A stretch of 64,000 nucleotides of DNA from contig NZ_NBXA01000002.1 of NCBI RefSeq assembly GCF_003399625.1, positions 84,457-148,456 of the forward strand, read 5' to 3'. Numbering within the stretch: the first letter of the stretch is position 1; each line of letters starts with the position of its first letter. Source of the DNA: Subtercola boreus. Its GTDB lineage: Bacteria; Actinomycetota; Actinomycetes; Actinomycetales; Microbacteriaceae. Position numbers and translations under genes: made by a program. Below the pieces are notes generated by a model. It searched no databases. It was not told the origin of the DNA and was given only the letters and a program-made list of their open reading frames with translations. Below, in pieces: positions 8,036-16,205 of this stretch.

Positions 8036-9702
8036 CCGACGTCAAGCACATGAAATGGTGGGGCTGGGGCGTCGAAGGGGTGGGGTTCCACCACGAGGAC
8101 AAGCCGGGCTTCGCGCCGTTCGTCGTCAACGCCGTCGGCATCGATGTGTGGCGGGAGCCGGTTCCCCCGGTCGCCTTCTCCGAACTCGACGTTCCCGCAT
8201 CCCAGGCACCCGCAGAGCTCCTCGAAGCCCTCACGACGATCGTCGGGCCCGAGTTCTCGACCGTCGACGATGAAGAGCGCGTCGTGCACACGTACGGCAA
8301 GAGCATCCGTGACCTGATCCGTGTGCGTGCCAGCACGTTCGCGCGGGTGCCCGACGTCGTGGTCTACCCGGCAGACGAGAGTGCGGTGCAGCGCATCGTC
8401 GACCTCGCGGTGTCGCTCGACGCCGTGGTCATCCCGTTCGGCGGCGGCAGCAACATCGTCGGTTCGCTCGAGCCGATGCCCACCGAGACCCGTACCGTGA
8501 TCTCGCTGGACATGGGCCGGCTCTCGCGCGTGCTCGACATCGACGAGTACTCCGGGCTCGCGGTCATCCAGGCGGGCGTCCTCGGCCCCGACATGGAGGA
8601 GCAGCTGCAGGCCCGTGGCTGGACCATGGGCCACCAGCCCGACAGCTTCACCTACTCCACCCTCGGTGGCTGGATCGCAACCCGCTCATCGGGCATGCAG
8701 AGCGACAAATACGGCGACATCGCCGACATCACGAAGGGCCTCCGGGTCGTGCAGCCGGGCAAGCTGCTGGTCGTCCGCCCCATCCCCTCGTCTGCCACAG
8801 GCCCGAGCGTGCGGGAGGCCATCCTCGGCAGCGAGGGTCGTCTCGGCATCATCACCGAGGCCACCGTGCAGGTGCACCGCCTGCCCGAGAAGCGCGAGGT
8901 CATCGGCTACCTCTTCCGCGACTGGGAGTCCGGCCTCGCCGCCATGCACGACATCAACACCAGCGATGCCGCGCCCTCCATCACCCGGGTCTCGGATGCC
9001 CGTGAGACTGCGTTCTCGTTCTCGACCTCGAAGGCCTCGCACGGCATCAGTGGCCAGGTGCAGAAGGCGCTGTTCGCGTTCCTGCAGAAGCGCAGCTGGA
9101 ACCTCGACGAGGTCTGCCTCTCCTTCATCGGCTACGAGGGTTCGGCCGCCAACGTCGCACACCAGAAGAGCCTGGTCGGCAGCATCGTGAAGAAGCACGG
9201 GGCGATCACCCTCGGCAAGGGCCCGGGTACCCTCTACGACCAGAAGAAGTTCGACACGCCCTACCTCCGCGACTTCCTCCTCGACCGCGGTGCGGCGGCG
9301 GATGTCTCGGAGACCTCCGCCCCGTGGTCCCGCCTGAAGCCCCTCTACGACAACGTCTTCGCGGCGGCCAACAAGGCCTATGACTCGCTCGGCGAGAGCG
9401 GCTGGATCATGTGCCACCTCTCGCACTCGATGCACTCCGGCGCCTGCCTCTACTTCACCTTCGCCTTCACGCACGACGGCGTGGATCCCCTCGCACAGTA
9501 CGACGTGGTGAAGTCCGCCATCCAGCAGGCCTTCATCGATTCGGGCGGAACGCTCTCGCACCACCACAGCGTCGGTGTCGAACATTCCCAGTGGACGGAG
9601 CAGGACATCTCGGTGGCCGGCGCAGACCTCATCCAGGGCATGTTCACGGCCGTGGACCCGGGCAAGAACCTGAACCCGGGGAAGATCCTCCGCCGGGACT
9701 GA
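8032..9702 (+). CDS. Alkyldihydroxyacetonephosphate synthase (AGPS-type FAD enzyme)
   Basis: 556 residues. FAD-linked oxidase fold with the AGPS-specific signatures: N-terminal KWWGWG, FAD-binding PFGGGSNIVGS around 135-145, GHQPDSFTYSTLGGW near 200-214 followed by the SSGMQSDKYGDI segment, SHSMHSGACLYFTF, and the catalytic triple histidine HHHSVG at 510-512. The enzyme replaces the acyl chain of acyl-DHAP with a fatty alcohol, forming the glycerol ether bond. This is the committing step of ether-lipid and plasmalogen synthesis and needs no net redox change. Last gene of the plus-strand operon, overlapping plsC by 4 bases (ATGA) and followed at once by a strong terminator. It is the anchor for reading the whole locus as an ether-lipid cluster; an alternative as a generic FAD-linked oxidase (GlcD type) is unlikely given these motifs. 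Confidence 0.93.
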   Translation: MTDVKHMKWWGWGVEGVGFHHEDKPGFAPFVVNAVGIDVWREPVPPVAFSELDVPASQAPAELLEALTTIVGPEFSTVDDEERVVHTYGKSIRDLIRVRASTFARVPDVVVYPADESAVQRIVDLAVSLDAVVIPFGGGSNIVGSLEPMPTETRTVISLDMGRLSRVLDIDEYSGLAVIQAGVLGPDMEEQLQARGWTMGHQPDSFTYSTLGGWIATRSSGMQSDKYGDIADITKGLRVVQPGKLLVVRPIPSSATGPSVREAILGSEGRLGIITEATVQVHRLPEKREVIGYLFRDWESGLAAMHDINTSDAAPSITRVSDARETAFSFSTSKASHGISGQVQKALFAFLQKRSWNLDEVCLSFIGYEGSAANVAHQKSLVGSIVKKHGAITLGKGPGTLYDQKKFDTPYLRDFLLDRGAAADVSETSAPWSRLKPLYDNVFAAANKAYDSLGESGWIMCHLSHSMHSGACLYFTFAFTHDGVDPLAQYDVVKSAIQQAFIDSGGTLSHHHSVGVEHSQWTEQDISVAGADLIQGMFTAVDPGKNLNPGKILRRD

Positions 9703-9707
9703 GCGTC

Positions 9708-9739
9708 AAAAAAGGGGCCCCAGCTGGGGCCCCTTTTTT
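9708..9739. terminator. Rho-independent terminator, bidirectional
   Basis: A perfect 32-base palindrome six bases after the alkyl-DHAP synthase stop: A6, GGGGCCCC, AGCT, GGGGCCCC, T6. The GC stem followed by six T on either strand makes a textbook intrinsic terminator closing the plus-strand operon. Confidence 0.95.
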
Positions 9740-9760
9740 GTGTCTGTTCAAGGCCTGAAG

Positions 9761-9775
9761 GGCCCCTCCGGGGCC
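9761..9775 (-). terminator. Short hairpin downstream of the EEP-family gene
   Basis: GGCCCC-TCC-GGGGCC stem-loop 27 bases beyond the stop of the minus-strand gene at 9802. It is compact and GC-rich but lacks a long T run, so it is a weak terminator candidate. Confidence 0.4.
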
Positions 9776-9801
9776 ATTTCGTGCCTGGCTTCGCTCCGCG
9801 G

Positions 9802-10593
9802 TTACTCGACGCCGCCCAGGACGGGATCCTGCGGGTCGTGGCCCGCGTCCTGGAGATCCTGCGCCTGCTGCTCGTGCAGGTTCTGGCGCTTCAGGATCTC
9901 TGCCGTGATGAGGATGGGGCGGTGGTCGGAGAGGCCCTTCGGGAGGGTCTCGACGAGCTGCACATCCATGCCCTTGGAGGTTGCGAAGTCGAAGTGGTAG
10001 GCGATCGACTTCGAGTAGTAGTAGGTCGGCCCGTCGCTCAGCGAGAGCGAGAACCCCGCCTTCTCGACCTGCTTGATGAGCCGGCTGCGAAGGAGCGGAT
10101 AGTTGAAGTCACCGGTCATGACCGTGGGGACGTCGCCCGTCAGTTCGGTCAGATGAACGTGTGCCTGGGCGATCTGCTGTCGGCGGAGGAGATTCGTCGC
10201 CGAGAGCGGTGAGGCGTGGAACGAGGCCAGTTGCACATCCTGTCCGGACTGCAGGTCGACGAGTCGCGTGGTGAGCAGGCGTTCGATGCCGGGCAGCAGC
10301 ACGCGGTCGTGCAGTGCCTTCCGCAGCGTGAAGGCGTGGGAGTCGAGCGCCGTGAAGCGGTCGGGGCGGTAGTAGATCGCGAGCCCGAGTTCGCTCTTGT
10401 AGGTGGCCGCGCTCAACTGCAGCTCACCGATCTGCTCGGGCATACGCGTGCCCTCGCCCTCCTGCAGGCACAGGGCATCGACGGGGTGGCGCAGGACCAA
10501 CTCTTCCAACTCGGCGACGGCTGCATGCCGCCGCAGGTTGTAGCTCATGATCTTCAGGACGAACCACCCAACTCTTGCACCCCTGTCTGTCAC
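9802..10593 (-). CDS. Endonuclease/exonuclease/phosphatase family protein
   Basis: About 263 residues. EEP-superfamily metal hydrolase, with the N-terminal LKIMSYNLR strand, the metal-binding Glu in CLQEGEG, TGDFNY, and the C-terminal catalytic SDHRPIL. Members cleave phosphodiester bonds in nucleic acids, or act as sphingomyelinase- or inositol-phosphatase-like enzymes; the substrate cannot be told from sequence. No signal peptide, so probably cytosolic. I set the start at GTG 10593 because a TAGACT box lies just upstream (10603-10598); an ATG at 10548 would begin inside the first conserved strand. The frame stays open to 10737 without a better start. Monocistronic, divergent from the TolB-like surface protein. 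Confidence 0.75.
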   Translation of the reverse strand: MTDRGARVGWFVLKIMSYNLRRHAAVAELEELVLRHPVDALCLQEGEGTRMPEQIGELQLSAATYKSELGLAIYYRPDRFTALDSHAFTLRKALHDRVLLPGIERLLTTRLVDLQSGQDVQLASFHASPLSATNLLRRQQIAQAHVHLTELTGDVPTVMTGDFNYPLLRSRLIKQVEKAGFSLSLSDGPTYYYSKSIAYHFDFATSKGMDVQLVETLPKGLSDHRPILITAEILKRQNLHEQQAQDLQDAGHDPQDPVLGGVE

Positions 10594-10763
10594 CAGTAGT
10601 CTAACCAGCTTCGCTGAGGGGCTCGTGCGAACTCTCGCTCGCATACAGCGTGGTATTCGTAGGCGTCTGCGCTGCGGTTTGGTCGCGGGGTTGCGGCTTC
10701 CTCGCGGCGTCCTGTAGCTTAGCTGACCAATGCTCACTGTTTGACCTACGACCCGAGGACGCC

Positions 10764-12473
10764 ATGCCCCAGCCCACCCTTTCCGCCTCGCGGCTTCGTC
10801 GCCTGATCGCTCTCGGCGGTGCTGCGGTCACCGTCGGCGCGGTCTGCCTGTGCGCTTCAGGGGCCGCTCTCGCGGTGCTTCCGACCCTCGACCAGACGGT
10901 GATGACGAGCGTCACGCCCGCGTCGCCGCCCAACGCAGGGGACCACGCTTCTGGTGAGAGCAGCGTGTCGTCCGATGGTCGATTCGTCGCGTTCTCATCT
11001 CTGTCAGACGATCTTGTCTCCGTCGGCAACCACGAGAAGTCACAGGTCTACAAGCGAGACCAGCTCACCGGAGTCACCACGCTCGTGAGCGCGGCACTGG
11101 CCGGAACGGACTCAGCCAATGCCGATGCGACCGACCCATCGATTTCCGCTGATGGCCGCTTCGTGTCGTTCACCTCCTCAGCCCACAACCTCGCCCTACC
11201 ACTTGACCTTGCCGACGACCACAAGCAGGTCTTCATCCGCGACACGCTCACCGGCGTGACGCGAAAGGTCAGCCTGACGCCCCGTCAGCTCTCCGGCGGC
11301 AACGGTGACTCGGAATGGTCGTCGATCTCGGCAGATGGATCGAGAGTGGCCTTCCAGTCGGCGGCGACGAATATCCTGCCCGGCCTGGCGACGACCGACA
11401 CCCAGGTCTACGTCGCCCAGAACGCGACCGACCCGGCCATTCAGCTGGGAAGTGCCCGGGACGGTCTGCCCATCACTCTTCCCAACGACGACTCGACCCA
11501 CCCTTCCCTGTCCGGTGACGGGCAGTCGGTGGCATTCGCCAGTGCAGCGAGTGACATCACCGCGGAGACCGGCAATGGCCAGACTCAGATCTACGTGCAC
11601 AGTGTGCTGGCCTCGACCACGACGTTGATCACCTACGCCGCAGGTGATCGCACTGAATTCGGTGACGGGTCGTCCGACCATCCGTCGGCCTCCTTCGACG
11701 GTTCTCGTGTGGCCTACGACTCGAAAGCGACCAACCTCGTCGGAGTCATTGTCGGTCGGTCGCGACAGGTGTTCCGGTACGACAGTGTTCGGGAGCAGAA
11801 CATCCTTGTGTCCTTCGATTCGAGCAACAGTGCGGGTGCCACGGGCGACTCGTCTGCACCCTCGATCTCCGCCAGGGGCGATGTCGTTGCGTTCACCTCG
11901 ATTTCCCAGGGCCTCACGACGATACCGACCTCGGCGAAGACACAGGTCTACACACGGAACATCGATGTCTCGAGGACCCGGGTGGTGAGTGTGCAGCGCG
12001 CGAATCCCGCTGCCGGTGGAACGGCTGACTCGAACCAGGCAGCACTTTCGGGCGACGGCAACTATGTCGGGTTCACCTCGCTGGCTCCCGGTCTGTCCGA
12101 GACGGCTGGGTCGTTGGATGCGCAGACCTACCTGCGAGCCATAACTGCCGTCACTCCGCCTACGACGACTCCGCCTACGACGACTGCACCGCCGACGCCG
12201 ACGCCGACCGGTACCGGAACCACGGGTTCGACCGGATCACCGTCGACGACGGGTGCGCCGACCACGGGAACAGGCGGGGGCGCTGGAGGCAGCGACCGGG
12301 GTGGCTCAGGCACAGACGGAGGGCAACTCGCGTCGACCGGCCTGAGCCAGGCGCCGATCATCGCTGCGGGGGTGGCCGCTGCGGCGCTCGCGCTTGTCGG
12401 TGGGTCGATCCTCCTAGGATCGCGGGCGGCTCGCCGCAAGAAGCAGGCGGCACGCTCGGTGGATCCCGAGTAA
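10764..12473 (+). CDS. Secreted TolB-like beta-propeller protein with LAxTG sorting signal
   Basis: 569 residues. Order of parts: positively charged start and hydrophobic signal segment ending near ALA; a body with seven copies of a PD40/TolB-type repeat (for example SSDGRFVAFSS, SADGRFVSFTS, SADGSRVAFQS, SGDGQSVAFAS, SFDGSRVAYDS, SARGDVVAFTS, SGDGNYVGFTS), consistent with a seven-bladed propeller; a Pro/Thr-rich linker of TTTPPT type, then Gly/Thr-rich; the motif LASTGLS; one hydrophobic helix; and a basic tail (RAARRKK). The end is a cell-wall sorting signal of the LAxTG type used by class E sortases in Actinobacteria. Start ATG 10764 has GAGGA upstream. Role unknown, probably a surface binding or scaffold protein. 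The same LASTGLS end occurs in the subtilase at 32367. Confidence 0.85.
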   Translation: MPQPTLSASRLRRLIALGGAAVTVGAVCLCASGAALAVLPTLDQTVMTSVTPASPPNAGDHASGESSVSSDGRFVAFSSLSDDLVSVGNHEKSQVYKRDQLTGVTTLVSAALAGTDSANADATDPSISADGRFVSFTSSAHNLALPLDLADDHKQVFIRDTLTGVTRKVSLTPRQLSGGNGDSEWSSISADGSRVAFQSAATNILPGLATTDTQVYVAQNATDPAIQLGSARDGLPITLPNDDSTHPSLSGDGQSVAFASAASDITAETGNGQTQIYVHSVLASTTTLITYAAGDRTEFGDGSSDHPSASFDGSRVAYDSKATNLVGVIVGRSRQVFRYDSVREQNILVSFDSSNSAGATGDSSAPSISARGDVVAFTSISQGLTTIPTSAKTQVYTRNIDVSRTRVVSVQRANPAAGGTADSNQAALSGDGNYVGFTSLAPGLSETAGSLDAQTYLRAITAVTPPTTTPPTTTAPPTPTPTGTGTTGSTGSPSTTGAPTTGTGGGAGGSDRGGSGTDGGQLASTGLSQAPIIAAGVAAAALALVGGSILLGSRAARRKKQAARSVDPE

Positions 12474-12699
12474 TACCGCAGGGCGGTGGCAACCGGCCAT
12501 TGCCGCCCCCATACCCTCAGCTCTCGCGGCCTTCGCTCACTCCCCCCGGGCGTCGGCCGCGAGTCATGGCCGGAGCCGCGGCCACCACCCCCACCCCCCC
12601 CAGAGGACGGTCGCGGCTCCACTCCCAACTCCGCTCGCCGACTGCAATCCGCCCGCCCGCCCCGCCGGAGAGTCACCGGCCCCGGCGTACGCTGGGAGG

Positions 12700-13287
12700 G
12701 TGCAGCAGGCAGACAATGGTGGCAGCGGTGAGCTGGACTACCGTTACGAGGTCGAGATCGCGCACCTGCTGGCGTCGCCGCTGCACCGGTACGAGGGGCG
12801 GCCGGGCGACGGGCCGCGGCCCGTGCCGACCGGAGCTCCCGATGAGGTGCGGCAGAGCATCCAGCTGCGGGCGCACCTCGGCATTGTCGGCGACCGGCAC
12901 TTCGGGCATGCGGCGCACCGCAGCGCCTCCGTGACGGTGATGGCCGTCGAATCGGTCGAACACGTCGAACGGGTGCTCGGGCTTGCGGCACCGCTCGATC
13001 CGTATGCCACACGACGCAACATCCTGCTCCGAGGAGTCGACGTCGATCTGCTCAAGAAGGCCCGGTTCAGTCTGGACTCCGGCCAGGGTGCAGTCGAGTT
13101 CCGCGGGCATCGGCCGGCGAATCCGTGTGCGTGGATGGACGTGATGCTCGCCCTGGGAGCACACCAGGCCCTCCGGGGGCGAGGCGGTGTGCGGTGCGAG
13201 CCGGTCAGCAGTGGAACCCTGGCGGTGGGCCGGGCGGTGCTCCGATCATCCATCGCCCTCGAGACCAACGGGTCAGTGCTCTTCTGA
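12700..13287 (+). CDS. MOSC domain-containing protein
   Basis: 195 residues. Shows MOSC (molybdenum cofactor sulfurase C-terminal) features: GDRHFG, the NILLRGVDVDLL strand-loop and the conserved cysteine segment NPCAWMD. MOSC proteins handle the molybdenum cofactor or sulfur or act as reductases of N-hydroxylated compounds. Start at GTG 12700 with a TACGCT box exactly six bases upstream. A sulfite-oxidase-like molybdoenzyme is encoded 3.5 kb away (16174-16767), a loose functional link only. The gap before it (12474-12699) is very GC- and C-rich and shows no gene. Confidence 0.82.
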   Translation: MQQADNGGSGELDYRYEVEIAHLLASPLHRYEGRPGDGPRPVPTGAPDEVRQSIQLRAHLGIVGDRHFGHAAHRSASVTVMAVESVEHVERVLGLAAPLDPYATRRNILLRGVDVDLLKKARFSLDSGQGAVEFRGHRPANPCAWMDVMLALGAHQALRGRGGVRCEPVSSGTLAVGRAVLRSSIALETNGSVLF

Positions 13288-13394
13288 GGCCGACAGCAAT
13301 GGGTTGACAGGTTTGGACGGGAGGCGAAACGTGGGAGAAAGCGCGCGCACGCCCACGCGAGCACACCGTGAAGACACTGCCTACAGGAGGAATC

Positions 13395-14369
13395 ATGACC
13401 CGCTGGGGATACACGCTGATGACCGAGCAGAGTGGACCGAAGGAACTGGTGAAGTACGCCGTCGACGCCGAGAACGCCGGCTTCGACTTCGAGGTCTCGA
13501 GCGATCACTACTCGCCGTGGCTGGTGTCGCAGGGGCATGCTTCCTACGCCTGGACCGTGCTCGGCGCCGTCGCGCAGGCGACGAACCGGGTCGAACTGGC
13601 CACCTACGTCACGTGCCCGACCGTGCGGTACCACCCCGCGATCGTCGCGCAGAAGGCGGCAACCCTGCAGTTGCTCGCCGACGGCCGCTTCATCCTCGGG
13701 TTGGGCGCCGGCGAGAACCTCAACGAGCACGTGGTCGGTGAGGGCTGGCCGATGGTGGATGCCCGGCAGGACATGCTCGAAGAGGCTGTGCAGATCATCC
13801 GCGAACTCCACAAGGGCGAACTCGTGACCTGGGAGGGGGAGTACTTCCGTGTCGACTCGGCACGCATCTGGGACCTGCCCGACGGCGGGGTTCCGATCGG
13901 TCTTGCGGTCTCGGGAGAGAAGTCGATCGCCCGCTTTGCTCCGCTCGGCGACCACCTGATCTCGACGGAGCCCGAGGCCGACCTGATCTCGGGCTGGAGT
14001 GCGGCGCGCAGCAGCGACCAGCCGGCCTCACGTTCCATCGGCCAGGTCCCGATCTGCTGGGGCCCCGACAAAGCCGAGGCGATCTCGCTCGCGCACGACC
14101 AGTTCCGCTGGTTCGCTGGCGGCTGGTCGGTGAACGCCGATCTGCCGACGACGGCGGGTTTCGCGGGTGCGAGCCAGTTCGTACGCGAGGAGGATGTGGC
14201 CGACAGCATCGCCTGCGGCCCCGACCTCGATGAGCTCGCCGAGAGCGTCAGGCCGTTCCTCGAGGCGGGCTACATCGACATCGCACTCGTGCAGGTGGGC
14301 GACCAGCGCCAGCAGGAGTTCCTCGACACCGTTGCCGAGCCGCTGCTCGAAAAGCTGCGCGCGCTGTGA
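13395..14369 (+). CDS. F420-dependent LLM-class oxidoreductase (TIGR03557-like)
   Basis: 324 residues, luciferase-like monooxygenase fold: N-terminal WGYTLMTEQ, the SSDHYSPW loop, VTCPTVRYHPAI, and the LGLGAGENLNEH segment typical of the F420-dependent, glucose-6-phosphate dehydrogenase-like subgroup. The cofactor is predicted to be F420, which Microbacteriaceae can make; the substrate is unknown. ATG 13395 is preceded by AGGAGG (13386-13391), one of the clearest ribosome binding sites in the window, so the upstream in-frame starts are rejected. No operon partners. Confidence 0.85.
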   Translation: MTRWGYTLMTEQSGPKELVKYAVDAENAGFDFEVSSDHYSPWLVSQGHASYAWTVLGAVAQATNRVELATYVTCPTVRYHPAIVAQKAATLQLLADGRFILGLGAGENLNEHVVGEGWPMVDARQDMLEEAVQIIRELHKGELVTWEGEYFRVDSARIWDLPDGGVPIGLAVSGEKSIARFAPLGDHLISTEPEADLISGWSAARSSDQPASRSIGQVPICWGPDKAEAISLAHDQFRWFAGGWSVNADLPTTAGFAGASQFVREEDVADSIACGPDLDELAESVRPFLEAGYIDIALVQVGDQRQQEFLDTVAEPLLEKLRAL

Positions 14370-14502
14370 CGCCGCACCTCCCCGCCGCATCCAGCCGTCG
14401 TGAAAGAGGTCCCGGCGGCCGTTGCGTCGAGTCGAGGTCCACCTCCGGCGTGGTCCTCTTCTCCGACGCCACGCAACGCGCGGCGGTCGGTAGGCTCAGC
14501 GC

Positions 14503-15255
14503 ATGAGCGAACTGGGCGCACCCACCGTCAGCGACGTCGACCTCACCGGGCAGGCTCTGGTCGGCATGAGCCCGGGCCTTCACGGAGTGCTCGCCGTGCC
14601 GGCGGGTGAGGGCCCCTGGCCCGCCGTCGTCATGGTGCATGAAGCGTTCGGGCTCACTGAGGTGATGAAGCGGCAGGTCGAACGGATGGCCGCGGCCGGC
14701 TTCCTCGTCCTGATGCCCGACCTCTTCGTCGACGGCGGCCCGCGCAAGTGCCTCCGCGCAACGTTCCGAGCGATCACGAGTGGGCACGGCCGGGTGTGGA
14801 TCGACGTCGAGGCGGCCCGCTCGTACCTCGTCGGGCGCGAGGACTGCACGGGGCGAGTCGGCGTGCTCGGCTTCTGTATGGGCGGCGGATTCGCTCTCGT
14901 GGCGGCAGCCGACCGCGGGTTCGATGTGGCCTCGGTGAACTACGGCCGGCTTCCGCGCGATCTCGACGACGCCCTCATCGGTGCGTGTCCGATCGTCGGC
15001 AGTTACGGCGGACGGGACAACACCCTCCGCGGAGCCGCCGCGAAACTCGACGCGGCTCTGGAGGCCCGTGGCATCCCGCACGATGTCACGGAGTACCCGG
15101 CTGCGGGCCACTCGTTCCTGAACGATGCCCCCACAGGCCCTGCGGCGCTCCGTCCGCTGATGAAGGCGATCATGGGTGCCGGCCCCGAACCCGAGGCCGC
15201 GGCAGATGCCTGGGCCCGCATCGACGCCTTCTTCGGGCTGCACCTCGCGGGTTGA
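14503..15255 (+). CDS. Dienelactone hydrolase family protein
   Basis: 250 residues, alpha/beta hydrolase of the DLH family. The nucleophile is cysteine in GFCMGGG, with the acid in YGGRD and histidine in AAGHSF, the Cys-Asp-His triad of carboxymethylenebutenolidase. VMVHEAFGL marks the oxyanion loop. Cytosolic, with no signal peptide. It probably hydrolyses a lactone or ester; no aromatic degradation genes are nearby, so the substrate is open. Start ATG with TAGGCT exactly six bases upstream, suggesting a leaderless mRNA. A 16-bp tandem repeat begins 28 bases after the stop. Confidence 0.85.
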   Translation: MSELGAPTVSDVDLTGQALVGMSPGLHGVLAVPAGEGPWPAVVMVHEAFGLTEVMKRQVERMAAAGFLVLMPDLFVDGGPRKCLRATFRAITSGHGRVWIDVEAARSYLVGREDCTGRVGVLGFCMGGGFALVAAADRGFDVASVNYGRLPRDLDDALIGACPIVGSYGGRDNTLRGAAAKLDAALEARGIPHDVTEYPAAGHSFLNDAPTGPAALRPLMKAIMGAGPEPEAAADAWARIDAFFGLHLAG

Positions 15256-15283
15256 AGCCGCCCGGCCCTTCCGCCGCCGTGTG

Positions 15284-15419
15284 CCGCGCCCACACGCTGC
15301 CGCGCCCACACGCTGCCGCGCCCACACGCTGCCGCGCCCACACGCTGCCGCGCCCACACGCTGCCGCGCCCACACGCTGCCGCGCCCACACGCTGCCGCG
15401 CCCACACGCTGCCGCGCCC
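15284..15419. repeat. 16-bp tandem repeat, 8.5 copies
   Basis: Unit ccgcgcccacacgctg, eight identical copies from 15284 to 15411 plus half a copy (15412-15419). It fills the space between two convergent genes (stops at 15255 and 15426). There are no spacers, so it is not CRISPR. Perfect identity between copies suggests recent slippage expansion and a likely length-variable locus. Confidence 0.97.
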
Positions 15420-15425
15420 GGGCCG

Positions 15426-16205
15426 CTACGCCCCGCCGAACCGCTCGGTCAGGATGCGCGCAGCCGGATGCCCGAACTCGACCAGCCACCCGGAGATACC
15501 CTCGACGAAGCTGTTCGGCCCGCAGAGATACGTCGTGGGCGACGAAGCGACCGGCAGGGTGAGCATCGCCAGTTCGTCGCGCATCACGCGGCCGATCGAA
15601 CGGTCCGCACCCGTCGGCGCCTCCCGGGTGAACGCGTAGTCGACCGTCAGCGATCCGCTCGACGAATCGACGAGCCGCCGGAGCTCCTCGGTGTAGAACG
15701 CGAACTGCGGCCCGCGCACCGAGTACAGCAGCCGCATCGGCGCGGGATGCCCGGCCGCTGCATGCGTGCGGAGCATCGACATCAGCGGCACGATCCCCGA
15801 CCCGCCGGCGATCAGTTGCACGGGTTCGGTCTGCGAGACCTTCCAGACGAAATACCCGCCGACCGGCCCCCGGATCTCGAGGTGGTCTCCGATCTCGAGC
15901 CCGCGCACCAGGTAGGGCGAGACCTCACCGTCGTCGAGCTCCTCCACCGAGAACTCCACATTCACCCCCGACTCAGCGAGACCGGAGGGCGCAGCATCCA
16001 CCTCGCCCGAAGCGATCGAGTACTCCCGCGACGCGCTGTACCCATCGGGCGCCGTCACCCGGATGTCGACGTGCTGCCCGGCGAGGTGCCCCGGCCAGCC
16101 GGGAACGTCGAACACCAGGGTGCGCGCCGTCGCCGTCTCATCGTGCGCCGCCACCAGCCGGGCGGCCTGCCACTCAGGAATAGCGTTCCTCTTTCCACGG
16201 GTCAC
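15426..16205 (-). CDS. FNR-family flavin oxidoreductase, partner of the molybdoenzyme
   Basis: 259 residues, ferredoxin-NADP reductase superfamily. FAD-binding motif REYSIAS, the LEIRGPVGGYF strand, and the NAD(P)-binding LIAGGSGIVPLMSML followed by TTYLCGPNSFV. There is no 2Fe-2S domain. It overlaps the 3' end of the sulfite-oxidase-like gene by 32 bases, using GTG 16205; a later GTG exists, but family members begin with an EWQxAR-like strand, which supports the longer form. I infer that it passes electrons between NAD(P)H and the molybdoenzyme, a pairing seen repeatedly in Actinobacteria. Confidence 0.83.
   Translation of the reverse strand: MTRGKRNAIPEWQAARLVAAHDETATARTLVFDVPGWPGHLAGQHVDIRVTAPDGYSASREYSIASGEVDAAPSGLAESGVNVEFSVEELDDGEVSPYLVRGLEIGDHLEIRGPVGGYFVWKVSQTEPVQLIAGGSGIVPLMSMLRTHAAAGHPAPMRLLYSVRGPQFAFYTEELRRLVDSSSGSLTVDYAFTREAPTGADRSIGRVMRDELAMLTLPVASSPTTYLCGPNSFVEGISGWLVEFGHPAARILTERFGGA

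Noticed and set aside
15284..15419. CRISPR-like array
   Set aside because: Units are directly adjacent with no spacers and only 16 bases long, and no cas gene is present in the window.
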